From assembly GCA_015680685.1 (NCBI GenBank), contig MNCI01013584.1, positions 942,771-1,006,770 on the forward strand: a stretch of DNA of 64,000 bases, read 5' to 3'. The stretch comes from Gnetum montanum. Lineage: Eukaryota > Streptophyta > Gnetopsida > Gnetales > Gnetaceae. The position numbers and the translations under genes were made by a program. Numbering within the stretch: position 1 is the first letter of the stretch; the number at the start of each line of letters is the position of its first letter. Below the pieces are notes generated by a model that was given only the letters and a program-made list of their open reading frames with translations, was not told where the DNA came from and ran no database searches. Below are positions 10,570 through 20,865 of this stretch, piece after piece.

Positions 10570-10890
10570 AATTGAAATGGTGGTTATAACCACCACCAAG
10601 GCCACTTGTCAACTATAGCCTTTTTGTCTCCACAAGGGCCACTTGTCAACTGCATGGGACACTTGTCAACTATAACCTTTTTCTCTGCATGGTGATCACT
10701 TGGCAACTGAATGAAGACACTTGTCACCCACAACTTTTTTCTCTCTATGGTGGTTATAACCACCCAAGATATTTTGTAACTTACCTACCTACCTTTGAAC
10801 CCTGTAAAAAGGCTTCAGGGGTCAAGGAGGGAGTAACATCACTTGGGCTCTCACTTGGAGACACACTTTGAGTCTTGGGAGAAGAGCATT
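10570..10890 (+). promoter_or_regulatory. Promoter-like block in P with palindromes and CACTTGTCAAC repeats
   Basis: The perfect 16-bp palindrome GGTGGTTATAACCACC occurs at 10,579-10,594 and 10,749-10,764. Between them the phrase CACTTG(T/G)CAACT recurs about four times (10,601-10,730), each followed by TATA(A/G)CCTTTTT or a variant. About 35 bp beyond the second palindrome come CTGTAAAAAGGC (a possible TATA element near 10,802) and a GC-richer stretch. Repeated short boxes followed by a TATA-like site look like the U3/R junction of an LTR, but no partner LTR was found. Confidence 0.5.
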
Positions 10891-11852
10891 GTAAATAAGA
10901 AATTGTGAACGATTGCTTGTAAGATGGCTTACTAAAGAAAATATTTCAGCCTCTTTGTCATAGTCTTGTGAGTTATGTTTTATTTCTATTTTGTTTAAAT
11001 TGTTTAGCTAGTGGTTTAGATAGTATCATCCTTGGCAAGTAATTTTGGGATTTTTAGATTGCTCTTATTGTTCTTGTTGCCTGATAGAAAATTTCTGTTA
11101 AAATTTTGCCATAGAAGTGCTTATGTTTAAAAGCCTTAAGAGCATTTTAGTAGTAAATTTTTTTATTGTCCAATGTACAAGAACTACTTTTGAGATCATT
11201 GTAAGAGAGCCTCTNCCAATGTACAAGAACTACTTTTGAGATCATTGTAAGAGAGCCTCTGTTTGTAGTCATGTCGTTGAACGATTCAATAGTCAAGAGG
11301 ATTCAGAAAATCTTTGGTATTTTGTTGGGACCAAAATAGATTCTTTTTATCTTTAAAGTGAATCTCCATAGTATTTCAATCAGAAATTTTCAAGTCTTTT
11401 AAAGGTTCTATTGGATGCAATTGTTGACATCCATTATCTAGCCAAAATGAAGTCTCATACGTTGTAGTTTACGCAGCAATTTTTTGGTAGCATAGTAGGA
11501 TTGTCTTGAAGAAATTGCTTATTTGAGCCTTGGAAGTTNAATTTTATTTGTTACAAGTAGGTATTATAAGGACTACGTAGACTAGGCAATTGAAAAAAAT
11601 AGAAACTCTCAACAACTCACAGTACTTGACAAAGTTGGCTAAATCTCTTTAAGATAAGTCATCTATAATTTACACCAAACATAATCGTTTCATTTTTCAC
11701 AACCACATGCCGCAACAGCACACACACATACTCACATTAACTACTGAGTCTATTTGGAGGTATCTGGTCCTTGGTGTTGCCAAAGACTAGTAAGCACCTA
11801 AATCCTGTTCAAGGACACTCATTGGCGGTCGCATCCCAAACGGTCGCTAACA
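10891..11852. other. P right end, AT-rich, with an assembly scar at 11,215
   Basis: No coding signal is seen. A 45-bp segment at 11,170-11,214 is repeated exactly at 11,216-11,260 around a single N, and another single N lies at 11,539. The right end finishes ...GCTAACA at 11,852 before the CTATC target copy. Confidence 0.6.
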
Positions 11853-12818
11853 CTATCTTAACACCAAAAACACATTTCTTGGGATTTAACCTAAGATTGT
11901 GTTTCAGATAATGTTTGAGCACTAGGTCCAAGTCATCTGCATGGTTGTGTGCTACTTTGGACTTAATTGCTATGTTGTCAATGTAATCATTAAGCAAACT
12001 TAACACGTAATCATTAAAAATGTAAGTCATTGCATGCTGGTAAGTTGCTCTTGCGTTCTTAAGTCTAAAAGGCATCATGGTATAACAAAGAATACCCCAA
12101 CAAGTCATAAAGGTGGTGTTGAGCTAGTGCTTTAGGTTGATCCAAATTTGGTTGTAGCCTAAGAACCCATCCATAAAGGATAATAAGGCATGACCAACCA
12201 TGGTATCAACTAGTTGATCAATACTAGGCAATGGAAAATTTTCTTTAATGGTTACCTTATTTAGGTCTTGAAAGTCTATGCAAATGCATATGCTTCTATT
12301 TTTCTTGGTCACAACCACAATGTTGGAGGCCCAATCTACATAGTCAAAAACTTGAATGAAACCACCTTTGTAAAGCTTGGTGATTTCATCATGGACTACC
12401 AATGCCACCTTAGGCCTAACCTTATGCACTTCTATTTGACTAGCTTAATGCTAGGATTGAGAATAATGCTATGTTGCACTACATGAGGATCTAGGCTTGG
12501 CATTTCTTCGTAAGACTGTGCAAATGTCTTAATGTTTTTGTTGAGTACTTTAGTGATGTTCTGGGCATGTTGAGGCTCTAGCAAGAAACTAAGTTTTAAT
12601 GCTTTTGCCTCACTGCTAGATGTAGCTACAAGGATTTCAATGAGGGGATCCTCAGTGACGTCACCTACCTCTAGATTTAGAGCCTTAACTAGATGGTCCA
12701 GCCAATCTAATAGTACCTCTATAGATGTTATGCATTCATCATAGGCTATGGGCTCAAGGTCTAGGCATTTTGGATCAATGCATTGCATGAGAGCACCATG
12801 GGGCCTAGTGAGGACCAA
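11853..12818 (-). pseudogene. T1 reverse transcriptase, N-terminal and central part
   Basis: On the minus strand, 12,818-12,432 is the protease-RT connector (LLEPQHAQNITKVLNKNIKTF, then EEMPSLDPHVVQHSIILNP). The segment 12,429-12,124 carries RT blocks (HDEITKLYKGGFIQV, SNIVVVTKKN, CIDFQDLNK, PLPSIDQLVDTM, FMDGFLGYNQI). The segment 12,108-11,853 has MMPFRLKNARATYQHAMTYIF, then the catalytic box as YIDN in LLNDYIDNIAIKS, and LRLNPKKCVFGVK at the P junction. The usual YxDD box has lost its last Asp. The remainder of RT is at 8,664 and below. The upstream border at about 12,820 marks the edge of the RT block, next to the antisense-gene block. Confidence 0.88.
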
Positions 12819-13329
12819 AAGTTAGTGAAAATACTTGTACGTAGTCATGTTATATTTCCTACAAAATTCCTATAGAAACAACCCAAAAAATGTCAAACTG
12901 CACCTATCTTAATGAAGTTAATATGCACAATATGAAAGAAAGTAATGTAATAAAAATTTTCCTAAGTATGCACATGCATCATTAAGGACGGTAAATGTGT
13001 CTCTATCAGTTTTAGGCTTTAACAAGCCATGAGTGCTAGTTTAAGGTCTTAGTAGATCATGGGATGTTCATTTAAGGTCTTAGCAGACTGTGAATGCACT
13101 AGATATGTCATTTGGGCAAGGCTAGAAGTGTGTCAAGACATGGAATTATCCTGGGCACTCATTGGGTTGTGAGAAAAATTTAAAATTTTTCTATGTTTGG
13201 GGGTAGGTAGAAAAATTAAAAATTTTCTAAGTCTGGTTGACTACACTCCCATCCAACTATGCTTTGCATTGCACAAATAGTGTTGAGCATAGTCCCTAGG
13301 TTAGTAAATCATTAAGTGGCCCTAGGGGG
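12819..13329. other. T1 junction between RT block and antisense gene, with AGTTTAAGG remnants
   Basis: No gene is seen. Two or three copies of the (T/C)TAGTTTAAGGTCTTAG(T/C)AGA unit lie at 13,010-13,095. CATAGTC/TAGTTGA motifs like those of the LTR occur at 13,240-13,290 (CAACTATGC ... GAGCATAGTCCC). This stretch lies directly upstream of the TATA box of the antisense gene. Confidence 0.65.
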
Positions 13330-13338
13330 TATAAAAGC
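13330..13338 (+). promoter_or_regulatory. TATA box of the T1 antisense gene
   Basis: GTATAAAAG follows a G-rich run (CCTAGGGG). T2 has GTATAAATAG in the same place (28,541-28,550), also following GAGGG. In both copies it lies about 0.9-1.5 kb from the nearest RT coding motif and on the strand opposite to pol, at the head of the intron-containing antisense gene. Confidence 0.65.
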
Positions 13339-15257
13339 ACATTTCACCTTAGGTAAGTCTGTAATTTTTAAATTTGAAAAATGCAAAGCATTAGAGCATA
13401 GTGTGCTATCTATGAAGAGCATAGTTGCTACCAATATAACTTGCCAAAGTAGATGCCTACACCCTAAACTAGCAAATGTGAATGAGGAAGAGTAGGCACT
13501 GGGATGCTTACTGTGGGCATGCATGGAGGAATAGAGGACACCACCATCTGCCAAGTACCCCAACTAGGCTCTCCAACTTTTGCCATTTTTTTCATGGTTT
13601 ACTCTATTTGTTTCACACACTTGGGCATTTTGGGCATGGGTTTGTTGCCATGGATGCTTTAGCCACCATGGCTAGAGAGGGCATGCATTGTTGCAAGGGT
13701 TCTTGATGTAATGAGAATTTTTGTCTTTGAATGTGGGTGGGCACATGTGGGGGTGCAGCAATCTTGGCCATGATTGGGTTTTGTGTTAGAGGGTTTCAAG
13801 TATTACAACTAGTGCAACCACCAGTGAAAAGGCCATGGGCCACCACTAGGGTCACGTGTGGGGCTATGGAGCTAAGCAAAGTTTTCTTGCCACGAGAGTT
13901 TTCCCAACACATGCAGGGTTGCTACAATTTTTTTTTTGTTTTTCTATTTTGAAAATTTTCTACAGTGTAGCATGGATTTGGGGTTTAGCAATGGTGGTAG
14001 CTAGAAGCTACTACCCATGGGACAAGGGCTACATGGTGAGAATCTCTATATTTTTTTAGAATTTTTGTGCATATTTTGGCATGGAAATGAGGGCACCAAT
14101 GGTGGTTGTCAGTGGCCTATTCCAAGGGAAGAAAAAGGGGGGGGCATGGCAAGGGTTTACCTCATGATTTTTTTTGTTTTTTGGAAAAAAGAAGGCACAA
14201 ATAAGGGTAATGCATATTAGGCAATGGAGGAAGCCTTGGAGGAGGGGACTACACTCCATGGCATAGTTATGGCTATGAGGGTGTTGCATCTCGTAGGACA
14301 AGCATGTAGTTGTAGAGGCTACAAGGGGAGGCTTAGCATGAGGAGCACGTTTTTGTTATTCTTTTGCATGGTGTAGGGCTATGGTAGTGGGTAGGGTAGA
14401 GGCAAGGCACATGGCTATGCCACTAGTGTGGGCTCGAGGGATGTAGGGATCGTAGCCATGGCTGGTGCTTGACATGCAAGGTGTCATGAAGGTAGTGGTG
14501 GGTGGTGTACAACACTATGGCAAAGTGCCATGTGGAGGGAAGACTGGGAGTGATGGACAATGCTGCAGCAAGGCACTGTGCAATGGAGAGAGTGTTGGGG
14601 AAGTAGCTGAGACCTTGCTCCTTGTAGGCTATAGCCATGACTACACTCTCTATGTTGGAGATGCAGTTGACACCAAGTGTTCATCGAAATGGCATCTACC
14701 CAATAGTTAGTTTTTTTGTGACTACGCTCTATAGGGAGCATAGTCAGGAGTTAGAATTTTTTGGCAATCTGGGACTATGCTCTCTAGTTTTCCATAGCAT
14801 AGTCAAGGTAATCCAAAGATAGAAAAATTTGCAACTTTCTAAACTATGCTATTTAGAGTTACAAAAATTTTGGAAAATTTCATACATTACACTGAATGCT
14901 AAACTTGAAAAATGCAATAATTCCAACAATGCTAAACCTACCAAAAATGCTAAACTTATGAACTATAATAATGCTAAACTACCAAAACATGAAAACAATG
15001 ATAGTGCTAAACATGCAAATGTGCAAGAAAAAATGCTAATCCTATGCAAAACATGTCATACCCCAATGAGTACCAGGTGCATCAAATGTGTGTGTTGATG
15101 TCCTATACCTGTAGGATCTTAGGGGACCCTAGGATAATATCTTGCTAATCTATGCTATGTTATGCTAATTTTGCTAAGTTTAATTTTTAATATTTTATCA
15201 AAAATTGCATCCAATGTATGTGTACTAATGCTTAATTTATTTCTTTTTTGGTTGTAG
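13339..15257 (+). other. T1 antisense gene: leader and first intron region
   Basis: This stretch runs from the TATA box to the 3' splice site at 15,256-15,257 (preceded by TTTTTTGGTTGTAG and a TACTAAT branch-like site at 15,223-15,229). It aligns in outline with 28,551-29,741 of T2, sharing CACCATCTGCCAAGTA near 13,541 and 28,785. LTR-like motifs recur at 14,712-14,815 (GGGAGCATAGTC, CATAGCATAGTC). An AATGCTAAAC repeat fills 14,890-15,050. Short open frames here show no family motif. Confidence 0.55.
14890..15050 (+). repeat. AATGCTAAAC short tandem repeat
   Basis: About seven irregularly spaced copies of (A)ATGCTAAAC separated by 8-25 bp of A-rich sequence. It lies inside the presumed first intron of the T1 antisense gene and is not seen at the matching place in T2. 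Confidence 0.75.
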
Positions 15258-18200
15258 GATGCTACTAAAGTCCATCTTAATCATCATGCAACTCATTGGC
15301 ATTCTCTACTACATGAACGAGCCTATTCCCAACACACATGCACTAGATATGCATGTAGGTCATCAGGCAGTGTGGTTCTAGCCAAGGCCATGTGAGTTCT
15401 TGGAGTCCCTACTTCAACACTTTAGTGTGATGATGTGGTCACACTTGGTAGTAGAGGCTACTAGCATCATCATAGAAATACTACTTCCTAGGGCTAACTA
15501 AAGCATTTTGAGGTTCATGCCCAATAAGCCCACTACTAATGATGATAGGGAAGGTGGTTTGAGCAGGGGCCCTAGAGGTACTTGACTTTTATCTAGGATT
15601 TGGCAAATGCCAAATGTCTCTTGCTACAACAAGAGCAACACCCTCTTTGTTGCTCTACACATGCACACTTCATTCCAAAACTTTCTTGGAGCTATATACT
15701 ACACCAAAGAGTAAGTGCCCTTATGGTTTTTGTATTGTGTCCTTTGCTATCGGCTCATGCTAAGTTGCTAACTATTCATGCCGAATGCCAAATTCAAAGT
15801 TGATGACCATGGTCTATACAACAAGAAGGATGTCTCTACCTTGACTCATGGCACCCTAGAGGTATTCTCCTCTAATCCAACCTTTTGGAAGGTCATACTT
15901 AAGTAAGTTGGAGCTGATCTAGGGTTCTACCCTACCTAATACCTAAGGGCATTCAAGTGGTGCAACACCCATGATTAACTAGATGAGGAATGGGCTAGTG
16001 GTAAGCTCAACCTTGAGGAGATGCTTGCACCACCACCTTCATCCCACAGTCCATTTGTGCTGCATATGCATCTATCATTTTGTCTCTTGTGCTTGCTCAC
16101 ATCTACTCATTGATTTGTCTTTGCATGGTGTTAATGTTGTTTTTTCTTTTATTGCAGTGGCAGTTGCTTTGGGAGAGGTGATGGTGGTCACCACTGGCCA
16201 TATAAAATCCACCCTCATCATGAAATATGGTGATGTGAAGGGTGCATAGCATTGGTTATGCCACCAAGCCTTAGAGATGTTGACCAATAGGCTCATGCAT
16301 GTTGGGTTGATGGACCTTTTCTTGGCCCTTAGCCCAAGCATTCCGATAGCCAAAATGGTTACCATCATAGACTCCTTCAGCAATAATGTCTACCATTTTT
16401 TCACCTGAGTGCTTAGTGTAAGGGTAGTTCTGGACCTCAACAAGGCCTTCTCTGTTGACCTATTTGGCCTCCCCAAGGATGGTCCATTGGTCATTAATAA
16501 GGCCAATAGGGAGGTGGCCACAAAGGAGAGATCAAGGTCTAGTTGGAGGCCTCTTGATCTCACAAGGGCATCCCCATTAAAGACATGCTTGTGCCTAAGG
16601 TCTGTGAGCTCTACCCTCTTTTCTGTGCTCATGCCTTCCCAAAGTTATTCTCCCAAGGAAAACTCCTTGGGGTGGAGTAGGTGTGGATGATGAGGGAGGT
16701 ACTATAGGAGGGAATAAGGTTCAACTAGGTTTCCTACATTTCCACTAGTTTACATGAAAAGATCACTAGGCTATGCTTCAACCTCCAAATGAGGTCTTAC
16801 ATACACTTCACATTCCTTACAAGGTATCTATGAAGGTTCGTGGAGCTCTTGGTGGTATGTGATAGTGGGTGATGGATCGTGCAAGACCATGAACAGTTGT
16901 TGAATCCTTGGATTAAGCATATGTTTATGACTACTTGCATGCAAGACCCTTCAAAGGGAACTCATGAGTTGTATTCAATAATGACCAAAGGCCACTTGGG
17001 ATGATCACACTATTCAAGTGACAACCCAAGTAAGGGTCCCCCAATTGCCACTAGGAATCTAAACAATGCCAACCATTATATCACAGAGATAGTGGGACTA
17101 TCCAAGGCAAAGATCAAGAGGCCACATCCTATAGAGGATGCTACTCCTAAGGTTGGAAAAGCAAGTAGCAAGAAAATCTACCTCAGGCTTCACAGCTTAC
17201 ACACAGAGGTTGCAAGTTAGTATATCTACTTTATTAGATGCATTTATTTTTGTATTTTTCATGTTTACATTTTTATGTTTCTTACTACATTATATTACTC
17301 TATTGATGTGTACTAATATGTGTCGACACATTATGTTTGTAAATTATCAAAATTAGAAGAGAGGGATACCAAAGCAATGGTGGGAGCAGTAGTAGAGGAG
17401 GCCCCTTCTCAAGTTGAGGGGAAAGCACATAGAGAGGAGCTACACAATGCCACAAAGACCCTCCAACAGTTGGAGGAGGATGGGCTATTCCACCTCGATG
17501 AGGGTGATTTTGACCACCTCTTTAACAATGTGTAGCTGGGTGACCCTCCTACTCTTACACCTAAGGGTTTGCTAGGTAAGTGCCTTAATTTTCCATCTAT
17601 TATTGCTCTTTTTGTCTAGCATATTTGGTTGTTCAATAGTTGGTAAGTGCATTTTTTTTGTAGCCTCCAATGTACTTGCTAACAGTTCAACATCCATGTC
17701 TACCTATCACATGAAGCCATGGGTAGAAATGCCTAACAAGTTTGCCCTCATGAAGGGCATCATGGAGGACATGATTAACTGCCTACAGTAGGTGTATCCC
17801 AACCTTAGTATGTATATAATGTTTCCTTACTTATGTTGCTTTATCGATTTGATGCTTAGTCTATGGCTAAGATTGGTTTTCTTGCTGCATGCTAATAGGT
17901 TCTAAGCTTTACTGGGATTTGAGTAGGGTGGCCAAAGTGGATGTCATCCCTAAGTTCCCTCCTGAAGTGGACCAAGTTCCTCATTGTGTATATGATACAG
18001 TCAACAAATGCATGCTTTCCTATGCAAAAGCATATGGATCTGTAGGAGCTTGAATGAGCACTTGTGAAAGTGAATTCATGAGCTTAAGGAGATGGTGATG
18101 AGCTAAGACATAAAGATCGAGGACCTTCAATCCTGTTACGACTTCTTGGTGGTTTGTTCATAGGGAGACAGTAACTGGCAAACGACAGAGATAGATTATG

Positions 18201-18898
18201 CTAGCTATTGGTCAGCCATCCAAGGTAAAAATGAGACCACCTAAGAGATTATTGAGAAATGGCTATAGATGGATCTGCTCATCCAAAAGAACAAAAACTA
18301 GAAAAACTACAGCACTAAGGTGCATAGGTGGGGGCAAACCCAAAAGAAGCACAAGCACCACTACAAGCACAACCTCCCAAAAGGAGTCCATTGAACACCA
18401 TTTCCTTGAGATGTTCCTTGAGGAAACTCATGGGAGAGAAACCTATGAGTTCTTCGCTCATCATATCATGGTGAGTGGCTCTCTAAAGAGGTAGATTGTC
18501 ACACCCTCAAGAGAGGCTTCATCTACTACATTTTCCATGGAGCCACCTGCATGGAACAATGTGGACAAAGCAAGAATCTTACAGGGATTTACTTTGGCCA
18601 ATAGGACTGGACGTGGTTATCTAAGGTCAAGATCGTCCAACTCATGGAGGAGGCTCTTAATAGTTTACCTCTAGACATGATCAATGTGGGGCCCTCTTAG
18701 GTTAGTCTTTTGTGTTTTTTTATGCTTTTCATGTGTTTTTCCTATTGTACATTTTCTTACTAATTGCTAATTTACTATTTTGTTGTTGTTGTTGTGTGGT
18801 AGAAAGCACCAGGCAATGTTATAGGCTCCAGTGGTGCATCAAAAAAAAAGGACCTCCACCCCCACCTAGTACCACTGGTTGAGCATACCTTAATGTAG
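15258..18898 (+). pseudogene. T1 antisense gene (intron-containing, unknown product), exons 2-7
   Basis: Exon 2 (15,258-about 16,063) opens MLLKSILIIMQLIGILYYMNE and includes EFLESLLQHFSVMMWSHLVVEA. Exon 3 starts at 16,158 after TTATTGCAG and includes LFLALSPSIPIAKM and LFGLPKDGP. Exon 4 is 17,357-17,575 and ends TLTPKGLLG before GTAAGTGCC. Exon 5 starts at 17,664 after TTTTTTTTGTAG. Exon 6 starts near 17,899, includes a segment recognisable as YWSAIQGKNE and runs to 18,700 before GTTAGT. Exon 7 is 18,803-18,898. Each region has a homologue in T2 with introns at matching points. I do not recognise the family. It is broken by stops and shifts (tag in exon 2 after AVWF, for example). It is on the strand opposite to gag and pol and lies between protease and RT. 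Confidence 0.7.
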
Positions 18899-19069
18899 CC
18901 TTGCTATTGGATGTTTTTGTCTTTTTTGTGCATCTTTTGCCACATTTTGTTGATGCTTATGATATGTACTATTATTGATGTGAGACATAATGAATGTTTT
19001 ACTATATGATGTGTATGGCTTTTATGATTATTTATCATGTGTTTGATGCTAGCAATGCAATGAATTGAT

Positions 19070-19425
19070 GTGACAAGGCCATTGCAAGCCCCATGCCATT
19101 TTAAGGCCATTGTAATCCCCATGCTAGTTTAAGGCCATGGTGGAAGGGCCAATGCTAGTTTAAGGCCATTTTAGGTTATCATGATAGTTTTTGGCCATTC
19201 TGGGCCACGCATGTTGCTAGCATGTGTTGGTAGTTTTAGGCCATCTTGGGCCCCAATGATAGTTTAAGACCATTTTGGGCCATGTGATTGAAGTAAAGGT
19301 GTTTCTAGTTTTAGGCCATGGTGGGCCATGTGATGCCAATTTAAGGCCATGGCAAGTTGTGCACTAGTTTAAGGCCTGTTTGGACCATGCACTAGTTTAA
19401 GATCCTTTTTAGGCCAAGTATTTTT
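19070..19425 (+). repeat. Tandem array, unit GCTAGTTTAAGGCCAT...GGGCCATG (after T1 antisense gene)
   Basis: About nine units of 35-45 bp. Each has (C/G)TAGTTT(A/T)AGGCCAT followed by T(G/T)GGCC, so each unit carries a small GGCC...GGCC inverted repeat. It closes the antisense-gene block, with protease of T1 starting just beyond. The homologous T2 array is at 33,640-33,905. Confidence 0.88.
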
Positions 19426-19639
19426 GTAGTTTTAGGTTTTATGGTTTTTATGTATTTTCATGTTTTTCATATGTAAGCTATAACTACTAAAGAGTAAACT
19501 AGATAAGTAAAGATGTAAACTAAGTGAAAATACACATACAAAAAAAGTAAATGCATAATAAATCAAAAAATACAAAATGTAAACAAACAAGCAAAACATA
19601 AATGCAAAAACAGGATGCCAACAAGTGAAATATGCAGAG

Positions 19640-20865
19640 GTTAGGGGTAGGAAGGCACCTAGCATATGTTGGACTAAGGGGATGTCTTAGTTGCACAGTT
19701 GCTTCCTAACCTGGTGTGGGTTAGGAGCATTTAAGGCCTAGACAGTACTATGTGGTACTCACTTTACCCTTTGTCAATTATGTCAAAGGGAAATTCTACC
19801 CACAAAGCATCATCTAGGAGGTCGTTGGTTCTTTTTGGCTTCTTGGGTTGGTCTACCTCACATGTTTCACCCTTGTCCTTTATGAGAGGGACGTCATCGT
19901 TGAACTCCACCTCTGACCCTTATTCTATGTCTATGTTGTTTATTTCTAGAGGGACTATATTTTCACTATAAATGATAACCTCATCACCTTCTTATGAAAG
20001 GTGGATTTCTTGGTGGATTGGAGAGGAGATGGTCCATAATTGGACTAACCAAGGACTACCTAGGATTAGGTTGAAACCTAGCATCTCCTCAACGATGATG
20101 AACTCTGTAGTGGTGGGGAATTGTTTCCCTACCACAAAGGCTATCATGATTGTTCCCCTTATGACAATGCATGATCCATTGAAGGACTTTAGGCATGTTG
20201 TTTTTGTGGGTTTAATCTAGTCAACAAGACCAAGCTTGTTGATGACGATGTATGGGATGATGTTAGTTGTCATCCCATCATTGATATTCACCTTGTGGAT
20301 CCTACATTACCCTACATGAATTATGATAAACATTGGTGTAGTAATGACATAACCCTTCTCAAGGTCAACCTTGATCACCTCATCGCTAAACGCCAAGGGT
20401 GTTGAACTCAATTCCTATGGTGCAGGAGGCAACATAATAGCATGGATAGATTGTTCATCCACTAGAATGTCCATTGTAATAGGGATGGAGGTCAACATAT
20501 AGACCAATTCTTCACAGTAGGTGGAGAAGGTCATGATCAAGTCATATAGGCTTGCTGTAGTGTTTTTTTTCTTTACAGCATGTTTCACCTTGGCCAATGC
20601 AACTAGACAGTCTTTGCCATCATTTTCTATTTTGTAGGCCTTCATCTCCTTCATGTGGTACAAGAGACAAATTTCTCATGGAGGAGATTTGGGCTTGGCT
20701 TGTCTTGCTTACCTAGGAGCCTCAATGCTTAGTTTTTAGTTACTTATGATGGCCTTTTTGATTGATTTGCTCATGGGGATAGAGGACAAGGGGATCAACT
20801 TAAGTGTGTTGATCTCTCTTGGCTACTAGTGTTGCCTAAGCATTTTGTTAGCGAGGCACTCATTA
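19640..20865 (-). pseudogene. T1 protease (retropepsin) and gag-pro linker remnant
   Basis: From 20,340 down, the minus strand reads HKVNINDGMTTNIIPYIVINKLGL (catalytic D-S/T-G now N-D-G), then SFNGSCIVIRGTIMIAF, VGKQFPTTTEFI, VEEMLGFNLILGSPW near 20,060, followed by an acidic tail. This is the retropepsin layout of Ty3/gypsy elements (D-x-G, hydrophobic strands, G-S-P-W). The segment 20,663-20,415 (KIENDGKDCLVALAKVKHAV) precedes it and matches T2 at about 34,730-34,900. It is joined on its upstream side to T1 gag at 40,379, with T2 inserted between. Confidence 0.8.

Larger units (their letters stand above)
8665..11852. mobile_element. P: 3.19-kb insertion carrying a DNA polymerase alpha fragment
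   Basis: CTATC stands at 8660-8664 and again at 11,853-11,857. The insert starts TGTTGGC and ends GCTAACA, so it has TG...CA ends and a 7-bp near-inverted terminal match. Removing it and one CTATC rejoins the T1 RT reading frame. A 5-bp duplication with TG/CA ends fits an LTR-type integrase. I could not find two LTRs: the polymerase fragment begins only 91 bp from the left end. It could be an LTR-derived gene-capture element with one end lost, a solo LTR-like unit, or an unrecognised transposon. The middle (10,570-10,900) has a promoter-like look. Confidence 0.75.

Noticed and set aside
8665-11852. Helitron or Mutator-type gene capture for P
   Set aside because: Helitrons make no target duplication and Mutator makes about 9 bp; here a 5-bp CTATC duplication and TG...CA ends are seen. 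The class remains open.
14056-14741. Several overlapping frames on both strands at 14,056-14,741
   Set aside because: They overlap in several frames, show no motif and lie in the presumed first intron of the T1 antisense gene. GC-rich repeats such as GGTGTTG and CATGG keep the frames open by chance.
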